Origin: Hordeum vulgare subsp. vulgare
Lineage: Eukaryota; Streptophyta; Magnoliopsida; Poales; Poaceae
Assembly (NCBI RefSeq): GCF_904849725.1
Contig: NC_058522.1
Span: 433,161,529-433,225,528, forward strand
Direction of reading: 5' to 3'
DNA length: 64,000 nucleotides
Every line of letters begins with the position of its first letter. The stretch's first letter is position 1. The position numbers and the translations under genes were made by a program. Below, in pieces: positions 57,804-64,000 of this stretch. Below the pieces are notes generated by a model. That model saw only the letters and a program-made list of their open reading frames with translations. It ran no database searches and had not been told where the DNA came from.

Positions 57804-58500
57804 CGTGTGTCCAAAAATAGGACCTTTTTTTCTAATGTTCAAAAATAGGACTGTTGTTCGTGGTTCAAGGCACGTTCATGCCATGCCCAACTCTTGTTCG
57901 TGGCTCCCAAGTTCATGCGTAACACTGGTCTCACCAATTACGAAATTACTTGCGCTAAACAAAATCTCGATGCAATGATTGGTTGAGACCGAAAGTCTGC
58001 AAACCGCATAGAAAAAGTTAGCGCGATAAACTCTCCACACCGATAAGGAACCGAATAATCGTGCATCTTTTTGGAGGATTTGGAGCAGTTGGAGACTTGG
58101 ACGTCAGGTGAACCTAACCATCCCCCGGAGTGGCTCCAAACAAGGCAAGATCACACGCACCCGTCAAGCCCATCAAAGGCATCGAGGCCGCTTCTGTCCG
58201 TATCCCAAGCAAGTCGCTGCGCGGCTGCAAAGGAGTGGCTGAGTTTTATCGCGGCGTAGCTTTCGGTTCTCTCGTAGTATCAGGTACTGGTGGACGACGT
58301 CGAGTTGAGGAACCCGTGCGTGCTTGCGGCACCGGTCGGTGCGGGCTGTGGCGGCGGCACCGGCCGGTGCGGGCTGTGGCTGCGTAGCGTACGTCCGGAT
58401 TCCGGAGGGACGTCGGCGTCCTGTGGCTGTGCGGCATCCTTGCTCGCTGCTCATGCGTTGGCCGTATGTTTCTGTGCGGTCTCGTTGGGACGTTGCCGGT
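57804..58500. other. Unassigned stretch with a GC-rich patch
   Basis: A plus-strand ORF at 58130-58387 looks protein-like over its first 40 residues but matches nothing I know. A 28-bp tandem repeat (58326-58353 and 58354-58381) lies in its 3' part. Confidence 0.4.
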
Positions 58501-58830
58501 GGAGCTGCCTGGCCGGGAGTCGACGTAATATCACCGATACTAAGAGACTTCAACGGGACGATTCAAACGGACATCAATTTCGTTCATTTTTTGTCCGTTT
58601 AGGTCGGCCGTTCGTCCGGCGTCCGTTTTTTTTTAGATATGTGTCGGCAACACATCCAACACGTCGATCCATATGTGCCGTCTGGCCGCCCTATTTTGCA
58701 TGATTTTCATAGTTTGAATCAAATAACATAATTTAGACCAAAAATAACATAGTTATTACAAGCCGAATAAAGATGAAAATATCTCACATAGTTCGTACAT
58801 AGTTTTGCTAACAAATAAAAAAAGATAAAT
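58501..58830 (-). other. 3' non-coding region of the PIF/Harbinger element
   Basis: Follows the transposase stop on the minus strand. It includes AACGGGACGATTCAAACGGA and GTCCGTTTAGGTCGG phrases that I associate with Harbinger ends in grasses. The terminal inverted repeat and TTA/TAA target duplication were not located. Confidence 0.4.
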
Positions 58831-60122
58831 CTATTGGTTGCCAACATGAGTCCATATATGTTCAACAAAATCATTTTGCACTTGCACGTGACTTTCCCAA
58901 TCACGCATGTCTTGATGAAATTGGGTAAACTGTTCAAACGTTGCCGCTACTCTATGCTCAGGCACAACATTCTCACCTTAAAACTGAAATCCTTGATCGT
59001 ACAGACGTTCCGGTCACTCGTCTTCTACGATCATATTATGCATGATCACACAAGCAGTCATGACCTTCCACAGTTTCTGCGTGCTCTAGGTATTAGCAGG
59101 ATACCGAACGATGCCCCGTCGAGATTGCAAAACACCAAAGGCACGCTCGACATCCTTCCTAGCACCCTCTTGCCCTTGGAAAAATCTTTTCCTCTTCTCT
59201 CCGACAGGGTTGGGTATTGTCTTGACAATAGTGGTCCACTGAGAATAGATACCGTCACCCAGATAGCATCCTTTGTCGTAGTTGTGACCGTTGACAGTAA
59301 AGTTCACCGGTGGGTTGTTGCCTTCGGCAAGCCTAGCAAACACCGGCGAGCGCTGAAGCACGTTGATATCATTGTGTGGTCCGGCCATGTCAATGAAAGA
59401 GTGTCCGATCCAGAGATCTTCAGACGCAACAGCCTCTAGTATGATAGTGCAAGCCTTGACATGGTCCTTATACTGCCCTTGCCAAGTAGAAGGGCAATTC
59501 TTCCACTCCCAGTGCATGCAGTCTATGCTACCAAGCATCCCTGGGAAGCCCCTGCTGGCATTCATCGTCAATAAACGGGTTGTATCTTCAGCAGTCGGCT
59601 CTCTTAAGTACTCAGTGCCAAACACAACAATAACAACCTTTCAGAACTTATACAGGGAGTCTAGGCAAGTAGACTCGCTCATACGGACGTACTCGTCAAT
59701 AAGATCACCGGGCACTCCGTATGCAAGCATTCGGATGGTATCATTGCATTTCTGATAAGAGGAAAAACCTATCTTGCCAACGACATCCTCTTTGCACTCG
59801 AAATAGTCATCATAGCCGACCACCCCCTCTCTAATACGGTTGAAAAGATGCCTACTCATACGGAAGCGACGACAGAATTTTTGATGCTTGAAGAGCGGGT
59901 TTGTTGTATCAAAGTAGTCCTTCCAAAAAAGGAAATGCCCACTCTCTAGGTTACGATTCAACGCCGGAAGGTGGTCCGGAATGGATCCACGGAACAACGG
60001 CCCTGGCTGTTGAGCTGGTGATGCACCAACACGGCAACCAATAGCTCCTCCTCATCATCGGACGACGAATCGTCAAAGTCGCAAAGTAAATTGTGAAAAA
60101 AGAACTCGTCGGCAGAGTCTAT
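58831..60122 (-). pseudogene. PIF/Harbinger (HARBI1-like, DDE_4) transposase pseudogene
   Basis: The reading frame spans about 430 codons, the usual size. The N-terminal part (60122 to about 60010) starts at ATA where ATG is expected, runs through an acidic Asp-Asp-Ser-Ser-Ser-Asp-Asp-Glu stretch, then shifts frame near 60005-60020. The rest stays in one frame to TAG 58831. Four internal stops interrupt it: TGA 59641-59643, TAG 59086-59088, TGA 59014-59016 and TAA 58978-58980. The catalytic residues are visible: Asp in Ser-Ile-Asp-Cys-Met-His-Trp, Asp in Gly-Asp-Gly-Ile-Tyr, and Glu in Asp-Val-Glu-Arg-Ala-Phe-Gly. A Cys-Val-Ile-Met-His-Asn-Met motif ends the domain. Most stops fit C-to-T decay. 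Confidence 0.88.
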
Positions 60123-60444
60123 TTTGTACCTTGACAAACTGTCGAACAGCTTGCGGGCGTCGACGAAGAAGAGGCCGGCGAAGGGAGTTGCGGCGCGCAC
60201 GGACGAGCTAGCTGCCCTGCGGGTATCCGGTGTCCGACGAGCGTGCCAGTGAGGACCTGACCGGGCGACGAGGCGGCTCCCCGGCGGGCTGTGTGTGTGT
60301 GTGGGGGGGGGGGAGTGGAAAGCAGTTGGCTCCCCGGCGGCAAGACGGCGGTGGCGACGGGCGACGTGGGAGTGGGCGGCGTTGCTGGGCGGATGTGGAG
60401 GCACCGAAAGCTGGCAGAGTCGCCGAAAAAATGACCGGCGGCGT
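60123..60444 (-). other. 5' region of the PIF/Harbinger element
   Basis: GC-rich, with a poly-G/GT run at 60291-60312. Minus-strand ORFs extend upstream of the expected start but are proline-rich and low in complexity. It is cut at 60445 by the large LTR. Confidence 0.45.
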
Positions 60445-63131
60445 TGTGACGCCCTCGGCTTAATCGTACGCTAATCATACACACAAATGCGTACGATCAA
60501 ACCCAAGGACTCACGGGGAGATATCACAACACAACTCTAGACACAAATAAAATAACATCAGCTTCATATTACAAGCCACGGGCCTCGAGGGCTAGAATAC
60601 GAAAGCTCGATAAGCACACGAGTCAGCGGAAGCAACAGATATCTGAGTACAGACATAAAACATGAGGTGCCTTAGAGAAGGCTAGCACAAAAGATACAAC
60701 GATCGAACGAGGCGAGGCCTCCTGCCTGGGAACCTCCTAACTACTCCTGATCATCAGCGGCCTCCACGTAGTAGTAGGCACCGTCGGGGTAGCAGTCGTC
60801 GGTGGCGGGGACCTCCATCTCCTGGGCTTCATCATCTGGTCGCAGCAAACGGATCAAGGGGACAAGGGGGGGAGCAAAGCAGCGGTGAGTACTCATCCAA
60901 AGTACTCGCAAGTCTTACATCAGAACTATTCTAATTATGCATCAGTATCAAAGAAGGGGGGTTATATGTGGACTGACTGCAGCAATGCGAAAAATAGAGA
61001 GAGAAAGGCCTAGTCCTATCGAAGACTAGCATCTTCAGGGTCTTGCAGCAATAGACGAGAGTAGAACAGGGGTAACACATTAATAGTCATATTGTTGCAG
61101 CAATATTAAAGTGAGGTCACGCCTAAAGATCCTCCCTCGACTCCCTGCGAGGAAGCAATCCCGAGGCACACTAATTCCAGTTAAGTAACAATTGTAGTTG
61201 TATAAGATCGGGGCACAACTCCAAGTCGTCCTGTAACCGTGGACACGGCTATTCGAATAGTTAATTTTCATCCCTGCAGGGGTGCACCACATGTCCCGTC
61301 ACGCTCGATAACACTCTGGCCGGACATACTTTTCTGGGTCCTGCCCGGCCTCGGAATATCGACACGTCGCAGCCCCACCTAAGACTAATCAGAGAGGCCA
61401 GCCCGCCGGTCTAAATCCTAAGCACAAAGGGTTCGTGGGCCCAGTTCCCCTTCACGCTCCTGCACGTGGCGTGGGCGGCCGACGTCAGTCCTAGCATCCC
61501 TTAATCACAAGCGCGATGCATCTCGGGACCACTCGGGCGCGCGCCGCTACACTGCTGGCATCTGAAAAGCTTCGGCTGATACCGCGACGCCGAGTACCCA
61601 TAATTCTTCCCGCGTAACCGGTTAGTGCGAAAAGGTCTCCGACCAACCCAGATCAAATACCCAAATCCATTAGCATTTTAATTAGGCCAGCAACACAGTC
61701 TCGCGGGAATCCACCCGTCTTACAACTAATCACCAATGATCCCAGTAACATGGTCGAGTAACTGTGTGGTTGTAACATCGGGGGAATCCGAGGTATCACC
61801 CTCGTTGGATTCCGAACGATGTACCCGTCAAGGTGGGCTTAGAGGAATCACCCTCGGGGGTCCCACACTCGCGGGGTGGCACGACAGAGACGTCATCGGG
61901 AATGGTGAAAGAGGAATCACCCTCGATAACCACGACCGACTAGCTATACTACAGAGATATCATCAGGAGTACTTAGCGAGGTGTCACCCTCGGTGCCCGA
62001 TAGTATCTCTGTAGCGTCGTACAACGAAGGGGGGTGAATGTGCTGTGTCGGGTCTGGCTCGTCGATCAAAGATCGAGAATTGAAAACAAGCGGGGCAACT
62101 GAGCTACGGGGTCAGAGGGGATGACTGCTCCACCTATACTAAGCATATTAAAGGTACATGACTGAAAGTAGCAGTTCATCAAAAACAGGCTATGCATCAG
62201 ATATAGGAGCTAACTACAACAGTAGCAAAATACTAATGCAAGCAGTAGGAAGAAAGACATAGGTGATATAGGAATGATCAAGGGGGGGTTTGCTTGCCTT
62301 GCTGCTCTGCGGCAAAGGACTGATCGGCAGGGTCGTAGATGAACCCGGCAGCAGCGTCAGTCTCGGGGTCTACCGGTAAGAAGAGGGGGAAGAAACAATA
62401 AATAATAGCACCGATGCAACACAAAGCATGACATGGAAAGATGCAGGCTAGATATGAACTAACGCAGCAACATCCGTCATAGACGGGTCGGAAGAATACC
62501 TGACGATATTTTCCGGGTCTCGGGCTACTACCGGTTATACTGGAAACGATGGAAAATTTCCATGTTTGCTATGCTAGGGACGCGTGACAGACGAACGGGC
62601 CGTGTATCCGGGTTCGTCTCGCTCTGCTGATCAACTTTCATGTTGAAATTATTTTGATCTGACTTACGGATTATTTAATATTAATTTTCAAAGTTTTATT
62701 AATTATTTAGGAATTAAAAACATATTTAAATGATTTAATAAAATCCTATTATGACATCATCGCGATGTCATGCTGACATCAACATTTGACCGGTCAACTG
62801 ACCTGCGGGTCCCGAACGTCATAGGCACAAGTTTTATTTAAGATTAAATATTATTTAATCAGATTAATTTAGTGGGGGACCCGCGTGTCATACTCTAATT
62901 ATGTTAATTAATTATTTTAACTAATATATCTATTTATTTATTTAATAAAACATTATTTTTATATTTTTATTTCAACTATCGCGTGGGGCCTCCTTGTCAT
63001 AGACCCGGGTGCATTGGCCCCACCGGTAAGTGGCCTAAGGCTAATTTCTCATTTATTTTTATTAGATACCTAACCGTGCAAATACCGTATTCCTCTAAAT
63101 ATCCATATACGCAAATACATACATCACATCT

Positions 63132-63151
63132 CATACATACATACATACATA
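63132..63151. repeat. CATA microsatellite
   Basis: About five consecutive CATA units lie inside the large LTR. Confidence 0.8.
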
Positions 63152-63719
63152 CGCATCTAATACAACATTTGTTTTTATTTTTTTTCTCTCAAAACTCTCA
63201 ACTCTTCTCTGTGTTAACAAAGACATAGAACTCTCTCTAACTCCACCTAGAAGAACACAAACTTCAAATCCTTCTACCGGAGTCCACCGTCGACGGATCG
63301 AGGCCCCGTTTGCCGGAACGGAACTGGGACGGCGAGGAGATCGACATGGTGGGAGGAGCCCGAGGAGGGGCTCACCGACGGTGACGAGACGGCCCGGTGA
63401 AGCCGGAGTTCGCACGAAGGTGATGGTGGAGACGGCGACACGGCTCCGGTGATGAAGGGGACGGTGATGATGGTGACGCGCCGGCGAGGGGGAACCGGCC
63501 GGATCCGGCGAGGAAGAGGCGTAGGGGAGGCCCGGTGGGAGAGGGGCTCGCCGGCGTGGTGAAGGGGCCGAGGGAGGCCGGTCTCCCTGCCCGGTCCCTC
63601 CTGGACCGAGCGGGAGGAGGGGGGCGCGACGGGGAGGGGGGGCCCCCCCGGTAAGGAGAGGCAGGGGGGGTCGCCGGGGGAGGATAGGCCGGTGGAGGGA
63701 GGAGGCCGTGGGGGGAGGA

Positions 63720-63850
63720 GGCCGCCGGCGGGAGGAAGGAGGTCGTGGGGGGAGGAGGCCGCCGGCGGGAGGAGGTGGCCGTGGGGGAGGAGGCCGCCGG
63801 CGGGAGGAGGTGGCCGTGAGGGGGGGAGGGGGTCGCCGGCGGGAGGTAGA
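63720..63850. repeat. GC-rich minisatellite, four units of 35-39 bp
   Basis: The core GGCCGCCGGCGGGAGG recurs at 63720, 63757 and 63792, and in a variant form (GGTCGCCGGCGGG) at 63831, within the GC-rich part of the large LTR. Confidence 0.75.
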
Positions 63851-64000
63851 GAGGCCGCCGGGGATCTGCGGGAGGGAGAGGGGCTCGGTGTTGGAGGCGA
63901 GATGGGGTGGGAGAGGGAGTCGTCACGGGAGGGGAGGGATCCACGGGAGAGAGATTGCTCTCGTGGGTGGGGGTTGTCCGTGGGGGTGGGGGTGGGGCCC

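Larger units (their letters stand above)
60445..64000 (-). mobile_element. Large Sukkula/Erika-like LTR, truncated by window end
   Basis: It begins TGTGACGCCCTCGG, similar to the end of the solo LTR at 25954 (TGTCACGCCC). It has the same overall plan: a long gene-free, moderately AT-rich part followed to the right by an extremely GC-rich part (63290-64000). By analogy it lies on the minus strand with its 3' end at 60445. At least 3,556 bp are in the window. The 190-aa minus ORF at 63372-63944 is Pro/Ser-rich low-complexity translation. Whether it is a solo LTR or a full element cannot be seen. The five bases before it, GGCGT, are the predicted target duplication. Confidence 0.6.

Noticed and set aside
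58130..58387. 85-aa plus-strand ORF as a host gene
   Set aside because: The second half is a 28-bp tandem repeat, and no family could be recognised; left as an unassigned stretch.
63372..63944. 190-aa proline-rich ORF
   Set aside because: Low-complexity translation of a GC-rich minisatellite within an LTR; no start context or domain.

Overview
The window looks like intergenic, transposon-dense chromosomal DNA of a Triticeae grass (wheat, barley, Aegilops or relatives). The evidence is four Ty1/copia elements with the Angela/BARE/WIS LTR signature, a ~5 kb solo LTR with Sukkula-type ends, Stowaway MITEs, PIF/Harbinger remnants and a CACTA-type end. Nothing prokaryotic is present: no operons, rRNA, tRNA or CRISPR. 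Family names come from recognition by eye, without any database search.

Layout. 1-15659 is a three-level nest. An old LTR element (3' internal end 13961-14064, LTR about 14065-15659) was hit by a degenerate BARE-like element (internal 1-2970, 3' LTR in two pieces, 2971-4202 and 13527-13960). That 3' LTR was in turn hit by a very young Angela-type element (4203-13526) with the unusual order LTR-internal-LTR-partial internal, ending in a deletion. 15660-18460 holds a PIF/Harbinger fragment and head-to-tail copies of an unclassified repeat. 18461-20330 is the only stretch that looks like an intact single-copy gene (226-aa membrane-anchored protein, 19513-20193). 20785-22680 has a Stowaway MITE and a LINE-like remnant.

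23025-31957 is a broken callose synthase (glucan synthase-like) gene copy. It is split by a 4,955-bp solo LTR with a perfect 5-bp target duplication, and the copy is flanked by a 19-bp direct repeat. A small ubiquitin-conjugating enzyme E2 fragment follows at 32420-32580. 34007-42813 is a complete Angela-type element on the minus strand (TSD TCAAG). 44459-53392 is a complete BARE-like element on the minus strand (TSD GATAC), inserted beside a CACTA-like end. 53398-58500 holds unassigned DNA, a Stowaway MITE, an AP2/ERF-like relic and small repeats. 58831-60122 is a dead PIF/Harbinger transposase, and from 60445 a large Sukkula-like LTR runs off the window.

The genes do not form a pathway. The three retrotransposon polyproteins encode the usual gag, protease, integrase, reverse transcriptase and RNase H order, but each is disabled: one nonsense codon in the plus-strand element, one nonsense codon plus a lost zinc-knuckle cysteine in the BARE-like element, and four lesions in the minus-strand Angela element. 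Lesion number rises with LTR divergence. I did not find a convincing new biological system. The most informative structures are the tandem LTR array with its microhomology deletion, the direct-repeat-flanked callose synthase insertion, and the neighbouring gene fragments.
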